A DNA stretch of 64,000 bases from Chamaea fasciata (lineage: Eukaryota > Chordata > Aves > Passeriformes > Sylviidae), in NCBI GenBank assembly GCA_029207755.1, contig JARCOQ010000002.1:85214087-85278086 (forward strand). The letters run 5' to 3'. The notes beneath the pieces were generated by a model. That model did not search any database, was not told where the DNA came from, and saw only the letters and a list, made by a program, of their open reading frames with translations. Positions 12,701 through 23,340 of the stretch are shown here, piece after piece. The position numbers were made by a program, and so were the translations under genes. Numbering within the stretch: position 1 is the first letter of the stretch; every line of letters begins with the position of its first letter.

Positions 12701-12979
12701 GTGGAGACGTGAATGTGACTCCCTTGGTTTCAGTCCCATCCTCCAGATGAGCTGGTTTAAAAGACACATGTGGGCAGCAAGCAGCCTCAGACAGCAGCTG
12801 AGGACCTTCAGCCACCCAGGATCTTACAGAGCCGTGCAGGAAGGGAGTCTCAGGCCTGACTGCACACTTCCTCTCCCAGGTCCTTCTGCAAACAATTCCC
12901 AATGTGCTTTTCGACAGCAACCCAAACCTGTCTCACCAACAAGGGCTGAAAGACCCAGAAACAGCAGTGTGGGGATCAT
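9575..12979 (-). CDS. LYG2: Goose-type lysozyme (LYG2-like), complete, 5 coding exons
   Basis: Secreted glycoside hydrolase family 23 protein. Family members cleave the beta-1,4 bond between N-acetylmuramic acid and N-acetylglucosamine in peptidoglycan. Minus-strand coding exons are 12979-12937, 12122-12033, 10999-10803, 10569-10431 and 9705-9575. They join in frame to 600 nt (199 aa), close to the family norm. Residues 1-14 (MIPTLLFLGLSALV) and a few more form a signal peptide. The four family cysteines are C22, C36, C44 and C75. The catalytic Glu (goose E73) is E88 in SQESRVG. Conserved NGW, GLMQ, PTWT and the C-terminal RRAQYFKRNGF follow. CYGDI and WDSEEH point to the LYG2 branch. Odd points: goose D86 and D97 align with R101 and S112, and the GISAYNAG loop reads GICTYHAR. 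Lytic activity is therefore uncertain. TXNDC9 lies upstream on the same strand, as in mammals. Confidence 0.93.
10431..10569 (-). CDS. LYG2: Lysozyme g coding exon 4
   Basis: Encodes residues 111-156 (ISRQQLQPYVVWDSEEH... to WDRQLR). It aligns with the goose VDKRSHKPQGTWNGEVH to DQQLKG segment. The position of goose Asp97 is Ser112 here. The acceptor is tttcctag|ATCAGC and the donor is AGAG|gtatgg. Confidence 0.93.
10803..10999 (-). CDS. LYG2: Lysozyme g coding exon 3 (catalytic Glu)
   Basis: Encodes residues 45-110, from GYAMLRRTAEAD to RYGLMQ, including C75 and the catalytic Glu E88. The acceptor is tactccacag|GATATG and the donor is ATGCAG|gtactc, phase 0. Confidence 0.95.
11001..12032 (-). 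other. Lysozyme g intron between coding exons 2 and 3
   Basis: The intron is flanked by gt...ag. I see no repeat family or embedded gene in it. The other introns of this gene (12123-12936, 10570-10802, 9706-10430) are also free of recognisable features. Confidence 0.6.
12033..12122 (-). CDS. LYG2: Lysozyme g coding exon 2
   Basis: Encodes residues 15-44 with C22, C36 and C44, the two-loop N-terminal segment of the family. The acceptor is tattgcag|CTCCG and the donor is TGTG|gtatgt. The segment between C36 and C44 is three residues shorter than in goose lysozyme. Confidence 0.9.
12937..12979 (-). CDS. LYG2: Lysozyme g coding exon 1 (signal peptide)
   Basis: Encodes 14 residues of hydrophobic signal peptide and one base of the next codon. 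The chosen ATG directly precedes the hydrophobic run. An in-frame ATG 14 codons upstream (MFPGLPGQLRRAIT) would put a charged extension ahead of it and lies at or before the predicted 5' splice acceptor. The donor is GTTG|gtgaga. Confidence 0.85.
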
Positions 12980-13011
12980 GGTGATGGCTCTCCTCAGCTG
13001 TCCCGGGAGAC
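12980..13011 (-). other. LYG2: Lysozyme g 5' UTR part of exon 2 (predicted)
   Basis: A good acceptor (ccactgtgtttccag|GTCTCC) lies 32 bases upstream of the start ATG, and the leader runs ...GCCATCACC-ATG, a reasonable initiation context. It would pair with the donor at 14204 to remove a 1.2-kb leader intron. Confidence 0.5.
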
Positions 13012-14204
13012 CTGGAAACACAGTGGTTTGCCAAACATGAAGAAATTACTACTGATTTTCAACAGCATTCTAGAAAAGTTGGCATGTGAAAAACTTCCAC
13101 CTTGAGGCACCAGACAGGGATGGCATCAGCTGAAGAGGGGTTGGGCAATGGAGGTACTTTCTCCCGATTGGAGAGATTGAGATCAGGAAAGTCCCTCTTG
13201 GCAGCCTGGACTAGCAGGGGGCCTTTTTAGCCCCTGTCAGATGTCTTTGCTTGCTCACAAGGCCCCTCCTGAAGGCGCATAGTGTGTCTTTATGATGAGC
13301 AGGTCCACTAGCTTTCCTTTATTTTATAGGTGTTTGAAGTCTAATGTGCTGTAAAGTGCACACCACCCCTGCCTCTCTCTTCAAAAAGGATTTTTCCTTG
13401 GCTTTTGGAAAAACTTGTTTTCAAAAATCAATAACTATGACCCTTAATACTCTGCTAAGAGTATGCAAGGCAACTCCAAGATATCTCTACGTGATATTGG
13501 CAGATAACTTCTTTACTAATAAATGTGTGTGTTGTGCCTATTAATAAAATTCAAAAATGTCATCAGAAGATAGCTGTCAAATGCAAAAAAAATTGATTGT
13601 ATTTGCCTTGCTGATTAACACATTTAAGCTGAGCAGCATTTACAAATGTTTTGGGTTTTTTTTTCCCAAGAGGATTTCAAACACAAAACACACCATGAGT
13701 CTTGTAGGCAATTAATACTAACCCTGTTAACACCTGAAAATACATTATCAGTTTTAATAGCATGTGACCATTTCTCTAGCCTGCATTTCTACTGCAAACC
13801 AGACTATATGGATGCAGAAACACAAATAATCCACTGGTATCATTGGAAAGACTCCCTCATGCTGACTGAGCTTATTCAGGCCAGCAATGCCTACGGCCAG
13901 ATCCAGGGTCCGCTTGGTAGCTCCGTTGGAGCTCTAGCACTAAGGCGAAGTATTCACAAGCTCAGAACAATACAGCTTGACCCAACACCTATGAATTAAA
14001 TGACAAATCCATCTGGGCCCCTACTGAAAGCTACGGGATGTAGCTGTTTCCACATGCAGGAATTTTTTTTCACCCCCATCACAAAAACCTCATAGGCCTC
14101 ATATAGAAACAGCATAGCAATCACAATAATGTCAAAATGCTAAATCCAAACAAATCAAGGCTTTGGATTCTAAATAAATATTCTGTGAGTGAATTCAGAC
14201 TCAC
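13012..14204 (-). other. Predicted leader intron of the lysozyme gene
   Basis: This is the intron between the predicted untranslated exon and the signal-peptide exon. No other feature is recognised. A 117-codon plus-strand frame at 13646-13999 has no recognisable similarity. Confidence 0.4.
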
Positions 14205-14254
14205 CTGTATTCAGTCGTCCTTCCTCTGAGGCAGGTCACTCGATGACTTTTATA
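14205..14254 (-). promoter_or_regulatory. Predicted lysozyme g promoter and untranslated exon 1
   Basis: On the minus strand a TATA box (TATATATATAAAAG, core TATAAAA at 14254-14248) is followed 42 bases later by a consensus splice donor (GAATACAG|gtgagt, exon end at 14205). Transcription starting about 30 bases after the TATA box would give an untranslated first exon of roughly 20 nt. The pairing of TATA box and donor at this spacing, upstream of a gene with a leader acceptor, supports this. The exact start site is not visible. Confidence 0.45.
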
Positions 14255-14259
14255 TATAT

Positions 14260-17200
14260 ATGTAGGAAAAGGTATCCACCCTATGGGCTTTGGAATGTTA
14301 ATTCCTACCTAGTGTGATGACTGTTTTAAAGTACAATAAGCAATATATATTAAGAGCTTAGAACTCCAATGATTTCTTTCATCCAAAGATTTGCACAAGT
14401 GGTGGTTAGTCAGACTCGGGACAACTCTGTGAAAGGAAATAAACACTGGTTTTCCCCCATCAATAAGCACACTGATGCACAGTAAATGACTTGCAGAAAT
14501 TATTGAAGTGAATCAGTGGCAGAGGCCAGGGAAAAAACAGATCCCTGTGTAGTCCTCTCCTTGCTTTGCATCTGGACATATTTCTGGAACAATTGTTTTT
14601 GTCTTGTTTCCTCAGTGATTTCAGGTAGGCAAGCTTTTAATTAAGTATCATACTTCCATATGAATTTTAACAAGGACAATTAAGGAAAATCATCCGACTT
14701 CTTCATTGCTTACAACAAACCTAATCCAGGGTGGGCACTTGACTATTTCGAGAGCAAAGGCAGGGTCTGAGTTTAGGATGAGGGGAGGCAGGAGGTTGCA
14801 GCAGAGATTAGGAGGAAGGAACTGGTCTCTCAGCAACTGAAGTAAGTGGGGACACACAGAGGGGGTCTGAAAGATTTGCACTTTGCAGCCAAGACACTTT
14901 TCATGCATCTAAAACATCTGAGTCACTTGGAGAAGGAAAGATATTTTGGGAGGCCAATGCCCTTCAATCCTATTCCATTTGCCAAATTTTTCTCTTCCCT
15001 AGACTCTGTCCAGCATGCATGGAGGTTAGGAAGGCCAAGATTTTCTTCTGATAGCTTTCTCTTCATTACTTAATGCATCACGAATCCAGCTATTCCCATT
15101 GCTCTTTTGCAACTGATGTGGCAGGTAGGAAATGCTGTTTTGGCCAAATACTAATTAATGTGTTCAAAACCAGGCATTGTTACAGGAGGTTTAGTATAAG
15201 GGTTAAGGTGAGTCTTAAATATAGAGCTCCTACGAAAACCTTTCCAAAGATTACAACAAAGCTAGGCAATCATTCTTCATGTACAAACCTGGTATCTCAT
15301 TGTGGTATCTCAGACTAGACTATCACATAATCCTTTTGCTGGGGTTTAACATTTTGAACAGTAGAAGGTAAAGTTTGACATAATGTAAGGTGCACATTTT
15401 TGTGGTGTTGTCATGGTTTAACACTTACAAACATCACATGTACAGTGTGCTTTAATGCTTTCAAAGTAAATAGAGATTGATTAAGTGCTGGAGGGAAGGA
15501 AACCCAGAAGAAATGATCTGGCAAAAGCTCATAGTGCACAGCTTGATGGCAGCAAACCCAGTAGATATATTCATTTATCCTCTACAGAACAAGGCAATTT
15601 ATATTAGAAAGAGATATATTCTCTCAAATAGATTTAGTATTAACATCTGGGTATCCTTTATAAAAACAGCATCATGTTAGTGACAAAAAACTAATGTACT
15701 TCTGTCACTGAGCCTGTGTTCATGCTGATGACCTGGGATCTTCTTTGAGAAGTAGCCTATAACTTTAGGTAAGACTTATTTCCTAATGCGTTGTCCACTT
15801 GCTGATGGTCCTTAAGACAAAGTTTTGAATTTAAATACTTCTTGTCTTTGCTACATATTTTTCTCTTCCATTTGTTACCACGCAATCACATTTTTCTACA
15901 TTTCGCAGTATGCACATGAATTCTTAATGCGTATTCTGCATTGCATTACTCCTTATGTACTCCTGGAGTAGTGGATGCTATGTTTTAAATACAGTATTTT
16001 TATATGTGCTGCTGTAAGCTCTTAGGTCCCTGGAACAGCTTCCTTGTATTCATAGAAATTCCACTGTAAGCCCAAATAAAGGGATATTTTTCCAGCAGTG
16101 TTATGGACTTTTTCTCTCTCAAAACCTCTTTATCAACACATTTTTTTCCAACTGCCTTTTAGAGTAAAAGCCAAAAGCAAGCACCCTCTATGGAAACATA
16201 CTCATATACACTGAATGGAGCAGGGCTCTCAGCCAGTGCATTTGTCCAAGGCACCACCATATATCAAGAGTTGCACAATGTCAGAAAACATCATCTTCTG
16301 CTCAAATGTCTTTGTGGGGCTGTAAATACAGAGCATTGAGTGTATGCGAACCACTTAATGAGAGTGGGCTGCATCTGTCACCAGAACAGCACATTTTTTC
16401 ATTTTTATGATAGATTTAATTTGGAAAATTACATCAGAAGTACAGTGTCAATACCTGTTGTCCTTGTGCTGGGTTTGGTCAGCACAGCGTGTGACTGGGA
16501 GGGAGGGGGATGGAAAGTTAAGGAAAGAGGAGGAGTTCACTTATCAGATAGTATCTGCATCTTCTAAAATTTAAGAAGCAGGAAAGGTTCCTGGCATTCA
16601 TGGGCATCCTGGCATTAAGCTGAAGTTGGTGACCACAGACACACTTTCTCTGTGATCTGGCAATGACACTGTCGGTTACATTCAGGGAAAGGGAGAGCAG
16701 AGTGGACAAAAAATGTTACCTGTCACAACAGCATTTTCCACTTGTCTTGCATAAACTAGAAGGGACCACTCCTGAGATCTAAAGCACACCAAGGTTTAGT
16801 ACCAACAGTTCTTTCCTACTCACAGATTTTCACTTTATATCTTTTCCCCCTTGTGCCAAGGGTAGATTTTCATTCTGCTTAACTGAGAAGCGCTCAAAAT
16901 GGAGCATCATTATGAAAAACACTACATGCTGCAAATGTTATTCTCCTTCAGGTTGCAGGTTTTAGCATCACATCACTGGGTGGTGAGAATACCATCTAAA
17001 ATTCCTTGGAACGATACCCACATTAATTATTGTCTCCATTGTGAGTTTCAACTTGTTTCATAACATCGATAGGCAGATGAATTTCTCAGGTTGTTCCTTT
17101 TGTCTCAGACGTAATTATAGGTAACACCAGGTATTTTCAGAATTTGTAATTGCTTTGTAGGGAAGCTGCCCATCACTGCTGACGTAGGTTGGATACCTAC

Positions 17201-17350
17201 CACTAACTGACCAGTTAAAGATGCATCTGTAGCATCATCTCAGACAAATCCTCTATGGTTGTCCTTCCCAGCTTTTAAAGGGACACACCCAGTTTAGTAA
17301 TTAAATTTCCATAGTTTTTTCTTTTTTACATGTAGTATACCTTGAAGTAA
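14260..17350. other. Intergenic region upstream of the lysozyme gene
   Basis: AT-rich unique sequence. I found no gene, RNA gene or repeat family. Open frames are all under about 85 codons and look random. Confidence 0.6.
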
Positions 17351-17480
17351 TCATAGAACCATTTAGGTTGGAAAACACTGCTAAGATCATCGAGTCCAAC
17401 CATTAACCCAGCACTGCCAATTCCAGCACTAAACCGGATCCCTAAGCACCACATCTACGTATCTTCAAAAGTCTTCAAAC
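17351..17480 (-). mobile_element. CR1 LINE 3' fragment, minus orientation
   Basis: The sequence begins 'tcatagaaccatttaggttg' and continues 'gatcatcgagtccaacca', 'aacccagcactgcca', 'ccctaagcaccacatctac'. This is the reverse complement of the end of a young-type CR1 subfamily. Only about 130 bases remain. Confidence 0.85.
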
Positions 17481-17830
17481 TTTTAAGACATGAGGCTCTC
17501 AGTTTTCACTCTATTGAGAAGAGAACATGTGCTGAGGGTCCCAATCTCTTCCTTTATCTTGCCTTTCTGGAGAATGCAGATGAGCATTGAAGTAATATCC
17601 TGCTTTGCATCTCTCTGGCCTTCACATAAAATATCTAAGGCCAGAAGTATTTATGAGGGAGGAAAACAAGTATTTTCCTTCTGTTCTCAAAAATGAGGTT
17701 TTTTTATTTTAATGTAAGGAAAGGTGTCCTAGGAAAAAGGTCACACTGGATTGGATTCCATGAGAGCTTGTTCACATCCCATCTTAAAGAGAAGTCTATC
17801 ACCTAAAGCAAGTAATTCAAAGTTTGATCC

Positions 17831-18557
17831 AGGTTAGGGTCCTGCACATGGGTCAGGGCAATCCCAAGCACAGATACCGGCAGGGGGATGAATGGATTGA
17901 GAGCAGCCCTGAGAAGGACTTGGGGGCATTGGTTGACAAGAAGCTCAAACTGACCTAGCCATGTGCACTCACAGACCAGAAAAACAACAGTGTCTGGGCT
18001 GCACCAAAGTCAGTTGTGGCCAGCAGGCTGAGGGAGGGGATTCTGCCTCTCCACTACAGTCCCATAAGATCCCACCTGCAGTAACACCTTCAGCTCTGGG
18101 CTCCCAAAGTAAGAATGATGTGCAACTGCTGGAGCAAGTCCCGTGGAGGGTCACCAAGGTGATCAGAGGGCTGGAGCACTTCTCCTATGAAGGCAAGCTG
18201 AGAGAATTAGGATTGTTCAGCCTGGAAAAGGAAATATTCTGGGAAGACTTTATAGCACATTCCACTACCTAGAGGGGCCAAACAAGAGCGTTGTGGAGGC
18301 ACTTTGTACAAAGGCATGTAGTGATAGGACAAGGGGGAATGGCTTCAAACCAACAGAGGGTAGGTTTGGATTTGATACAAGAAAGTGTCTGTGTGAGACA
18401 CTGAAACAGGTTGCCCAGAGAAGTTGTGGGTGCCCCAACCCTGGAAGTGTTAAAGGCCACACTGGATAGGGCCTTGAGTAACAAGGAAGATGTCCCTGCC
18501 CATTGGGCTTGAAACTAAGTGATTTTTAAGGTCCCTTCCAACTCAAACCATTCTGTG
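17831..18557 (+). mobile_element. CR1 LINE, 3' 0.7 kb with remains of ORF2
   Basis: The copy is in plus orientation and ends in 'aaccattctgtg'. Its 5' part (17840-17955) translates with little repair to the C-terminal tail of the CR1 reverse-transcriptase ORF2: [13 protein letters not shown], then [17 protein letters not shown]. The 3' untranslated region follows, with 'gagggctggagcacttctcc', 'gctgagagaattaggattgttc' and 'ggttgcccagagaag'. It is 5'-truncated and carries stops and deletions, so it is inactive. Confidence 0.92.
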
Positions 18558-19814
18558 TTTTGATGATAACTATTAAGGGCACTTCTGCGTGCCTGGAATT
18601 AATGATACAAAGCATTGAGGACGGTTAACATTCTAGAAAGCAAACAGGAAACAATTCCAGGCTTTTTTCTAGGGCAGTGCACTAACAAAAGAAATAATTA
18701 GCAAGGAGGAAGTAGATCAGAAAGATAATTAATGTTGTTCTGTGTATTACAATCACCTGATTTTCATACAATGTCATCTTGGGAAAAGGCAATCGTTACC
18801 AGAGATTGCATGGTTTGCAAGGAAGGTAAGTTAATTTTTAAACCTTTTTTATAAGAGTCACATGTTGAAGTCACACCACCAGGTGGGTGATGCTTGAACA
18901 GGCTGTGATCCAAAATGCAAATTATATTAACAGATTCAACTCAGCTGACACAGTTACTTGGCTACTAGATCAGTGTTGGCTTAGTTTAGGCAGCTCAAGC
19001 CATGGCTGTAACAATCAAAAACCAAAAAGTAGCTTTAGAATACGCACCTCAGGGGCTCTCTGAAAGTAAGTTTTCTTAACTACTTCCTTTCCATCAACAT
19101 ACATCCAACATATCTCAGTGTACATACATTTAAAATTAACCAAATTTGAACAAGGTATTTTTGGGTGATGCTCTGGGGTTGTATGTATTGCTTTAGCCAG
19201 ACTGATGTGTTACCATAAATTGATGAAGGAGGTATGAGCATAAGTTCCCTTCTGTAGCATGTGATACAGAATGGTGCTCTGCAGACGGACAGGGAACAAG
19301 GAGCATCTGGCAGACTGCAGCGTCTTGGATCATATTGAACTGGATGCTGAAGGCTCCCAAGAACGATCAAAGAACAAAAGATCAGAGTAGACCTTTTTTG
19401 TGTCAAATGTGGTGGAACCTATCTATCCTTTAAAATGTGGCTCAGGAGCAACATATCCCTCAGAAGAGTTCTCAGGCAGTCTACTAAACATCAAGTACTC
19501 CCACCTTACAATTCTTAGGGGCTTTTCTTCAGCTCCAGAGCATAACTCTCACTTTCAAGCTCTCATATATAGCTGTTCTAAAGAGACAGACAGATCAACC
19601 TCTACTTTTGAAAGGATTTTTCCTTTCACAATGTGGGTTACACAGCTGTTGTATATGCAATGAATACAAAAGCCACATTACTGCTGCAGCAGCTAGTGCT
19701 TGTTTGTGTGTATGTGAGAGATGAAGTGACAGCATCCCTCGTACTGGGTTGAGAACATCAGCTTTACTCTTACGGGGAAGACAAACGGCTTGTCTTAGAA
19801 ACTACACTGGTAAA

Positions 19815-19842
19815 AGCCCAAATTTCTATAGAAATTTGGGCT
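19815..19842. repeat. 28-bp perfect palindrome
   Basis: The arm AGCCCAAATTTCTA is followed without spacer by its exact reverse complement (centre CTA|TAG). Symmetry stops at both outer bases. No known repeat family is recognised around it. Confidence 0.85.
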
Positions 19843-21049
19843 GTAGGAAAGCCTTCATATTAGAATTTCTAGGTGGGGGATAGAAAAATGGGGATTACTT
19901 GTAACATAGGTCTTGAGAGCATCGATTCATCTTTTGAGTAGGCTTCCCTCCACCCCTGTGACACTTGCAGGTAATCCAGCCTACTAATAGGATCTGAAAG
20001 CAGTTACTCAGTTGTTGCCCTCTCCAGAAGTTGTTTCTCATCCTGCCTCTTTCTGGAACCAGACTTCTTCACACTCCTGGATCCCAAAGCTCAACTCAGC
20101 ACTTCACTTTGGGGTCGATTTCTTGAGTAGAAACACAGCAAAACCCAGCTGTGTTTTGGATCAGGATCAGTCAGTGATCAAGGAGTGTCCAGTCAAGAGT
20201 ACATAATTCAGCATCAAGGGCTAAACAACAGAGATCCTGTCTGGGTATTATTATTGCTTCCATGCTTTTTAAAAATTATTTCATACTTAGCATCAGGACA
20301 GACTTAAACACTAATCATTATTAAAGTTATATGCTGATTTCAGGCATTAGCCCCATCACTTTCAAAGCTATACCTGAACATTTCTCATCTCTTTGTTGTC
20401 CAACTTTTCATGGCTGACACATAACAGACCAGGTACCAATTTTGTGACTGGTCTAGGGTCCAGGAACCTTAGTCAGTCATGCTTTCGGATACCTCACCCA
20501 TCCCCTGTAAGTAAATAAACACATAAAACCTGTGTTCCTTTTGGATATTGCAAGTCATTATCATCTATCAGCTCTGTGGCCACTAGATTGCTGTTGACAA
20601 AGTTTATCTTTCTGCTTTTCAGGTCTGTACAGCTGAGTTTCTTTGAGCTGGTGCTCTCTGTATCGTGACACTTCTAGCTTGCTGTCCCAGGTCTTATGAC
20701 CATGGACAACTCATTAATTTAACCTGCAGGGCAAAATCATTAAACTCTACCACAGAAGAGTAATTTGTTCCTCACTACCTAAATAAGATGAATTTCCCAT
20801 TTCTTAAAGACCAACTAGGTTTCAGCAAAACCAAATTTTTGGGGTTTGAATTGTTCACCTCAAAGTAATATGCAGGATGGAGGTGTAACCAAGGGGACTG
20901 TTCAGTAAGTTTTAATGTTCATTCAAGACAGAATACGCAGAAAGCAGACAAAGAAAGTAAAGACTTGAAGGAGCAAATCTATGAGACTGCTACTTCAAAA
21001 TAAATTTAAACTTATAATACCAACAGTCACAACTTCCCTTGTTACCCAT

Positions 21050-21118
21050 GTCCATGGCAGGGAGGTTGGAACTAGATGATCTTAGGGCCCCTTGCAACCC
21101 AGCCCATTTCATGACTCT
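21050..21118 (+). mobile_element. Short CR1 LINE 3' fragment
   Basis: 'Tccatggcagggaggttgga', then 'actagatgatcttagggcccc', then 'tgcaacccagcccatttcatgactctg' matches the last 70 bases of a CR1 element (usually ...ttccaacccaaaccattctatg) with mutations. Confidence 0.75.
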
Positions 21119-22416
21119 GATTCTAAACAAGCCAAACATTCCTGCAAACTTGTTGTATCAGCAGAAGAGTATATGTGGTCATGTTACAAGCCTGATGAAG
21201 GAAGAGGTCCCAGGAAGGATGAAGGAAGATTAACCTAGAAAAAAATCATCAGCTTAAAGTGACATGAAAGCACAGACTCCAAGTAGGATTTGCACTGAGT
21301 TTGTAATGAGGTTATTCCCACGTTGACCTGAGTAACCTCCAACAACGCACCGTGCTGGAATCCTAACAAGCCCACACGTTTCCACACAGCACGCAACTAC
21401 ATCAGAGGTGATTTTATATTTCCATAGCTTATTCAACACAATAAGGGCTCGGTGATGAGTCCTGCTAAGACACTTGCAAAAATACTGTTGGAACATTGGT
21501 TTCCTGAATTTCATGCAAATGGATGCAGGAAAAAAAAAAAGAGAGCACTTTCTACTGCATTTAAAGTTTGTGCATTAAATGGGATCAATGCAAAGCAAGT
21601 CTCCTTTATGCTTCTCCTAGATCAACAGGCAGCTGTGTACACCTTAAGCTGATTGTGTTCTCCAAGTGATCCTGTATGTTAAGACAGAACTGTATATCAC
21701 CTGTTAGAAATCTAGAAAGGGCTCATACAAATTTTCTGATGGACTTTAGAGAAATTAATCCACAGCACCTAGATATCCTTCTTTGAAAGGATGCAGTAGT
21801 CAACATTAGAATTAAAATAATTTTATTTCAATGTACATGAACAGAAACAAAATAGAATTTTTTAAACTTAAAGAGATATATTGCTGGGCTGGCCCAATCA
21901 CAAGTGTTCTCTACTACAAGGCAGCGAGACTGGCTAGACCCACTTCATTGCTTTTTGGACCAACTGGATTCAAAGTACCAACTCAAAAAGGTCTTTCAGC
22001 ACAAAGCAAACAATTCTTTTGAAAATGAAAAGAAAACTCATCAACTGTTCACCTAGCCAGGAATTTTACATTGTGTCCAAGGAAGATCTCTCTTAAAAAT
22101 TTTGTCCATTACGAATTACACAGTATGCGGCACTATATCTAAACTTAACAATCAAGGTTTCTCCCAAATACTTTTCTCTATTCTACTCTCTTGCACAAAG
22201 CATCTGCTATAAAATCCACACATTCACAACCACAGAATGATACAAATCCGTGAACAAGGCTGTTTTCAATATGCTTGTTGCTATGTGTTATTACCTGCTG
22301 TATCAGCTCTGACATGCAGCATTCATAGATAGTAAAAGGGCATTTCTCTTGGCCATCTATTTCAGAATTCACAGAAGTTATGACTGTTTTTACAACTTAT
22401 GGTTTAATGCAGGTAA

Positions 22417-22422
22417 TTTATT
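22417..22422 (-). terminator. Possible distal poly(A) signal for TXNDC9
   Basis: AATAAA on the minus strand about 800 bases after the TXNDC9 stop. No canonical hexamer is seen in the first several hundred bases after the stop. A variant signal nearer the stop could be used instead. Confidence 0.25.
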
Positions 22423-22619
22423 CAGTGGCATGATATGGCACCATAAGATAAGCAATTATTTGATAAAATGCATATTTCCTTACTAGTAATTTTGTGGTGC
22501 TTTACTGATAATATATGTAGTAATAATTTTAAAAAGACAACTGGAAGAGGAACTGATAGAGAACAATCTTTTTTAAAAGTGTCTGTTACCTCATTTAATG
22601 AAGAAAACCAGAAAAAAAC

Positions 22620-22925
22620 CCCTTGTCAGATTCAATGAAAACAATAGGAAGTAGTTCCTCACACAGCACAGTTAAACTGTGCCCTCCTTGCCACATGATG
22701 TGGATGCCTGGATACTATGAGGACTTAAAGAGACTTTTTTCCCATTATTTTAAGCAGCAAATGCTCTCAGATATGGCATTCCCCAAGCCACAGATTGCTT
22801 AAAGTAGATTGTGGGGAAGCTCTGCTGTCTGGTCACCCTGTTTTCATTCTTCCTTGTGCATTTTCTTTTAGCCACTGAGACCAGATCCTGGGCCAGAGGG
22901 ACCTTTGGTCTGACTTCACACAGCT
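22620..22925 (+). mobile_element. Old CR1/L3-type LINE fragment
   Basis: Diagnostic pieces are 'taggaagtagttcctcaca', 'actgtgccctccttgccaca', 'atgatgtggatgcctgg' and, at the end, 'gggccagagggacctttggt' followed by 'ctgac'. These belong to the older CR1 groups that end with 'ggacctttggtctgacccagta'. The copy is highly diverged. It may lie within or just past the TXNDC9 3' untranslated region on the opposite strand. Confidence 0.7.
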
Positions 22926-23222
22926 ATTTCTAAGTTACTTCAAAACATTTCATAAACTTATACTTAAGACAAAAGGCTTAAGTTCATCCTTTGCCATGTC
23001 ATTTAGTTAGAAGGACTAAGATTTTCAAATTAAAAATGACTTCCAAAAGAGGAAAAAAAATACTTAAGCTTTTTTCTGCTGTGACTCAGTTGTATAAAAC
23101 TGTATAGAAAAATGAGAATTATGTGCAGATGTAATGAAAAGCAGTAAGCTTTATAAAAAACATTCTTAGAAATGTACCACGCATAAACAAAAGATGATTT
23201 ACAAATATATTTAGCAGCTCTT

Positions 23223-23340
23223 CTAGTCATCATCAGAATCTGAATCATATATCTTTCCTCTGATGGTCTTCTTGTCCAGCTTTGTAAAGCTTGTTCCATA
23301 TTTCTTTTGACTTTGGAAAGGTGGGTCCATCAAGTTTCCA
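23223..23340 (-). CDS. TXNDC9: TXNDC9 coding exon 4 (C-terminus, stop)
   Basis: Encodes residues 187-226 ([18 protein letters not shown]... [15 protein letters not shown]) and TAG. The acceptor is ttttctgtag|TGGAAA. Confidence 0.96.

Larger units (their letters stand above)
18558..22615. other. Intergenic region between lysozyme and TXNDC9
   Basis: No gene is recognised. It contains a short CR1 fragment (21050-21118) and a perfect palindrome (19815-19842), listed separately. The rest is unique AT-rich sequence. Confidence 0.6.

Noticed and set aside
17961..18272. 103-codon open frame
   Set aside because: It lies wholly inside the CR1 copy, in its 3' untranslated part, and is not the ORF2 frame.
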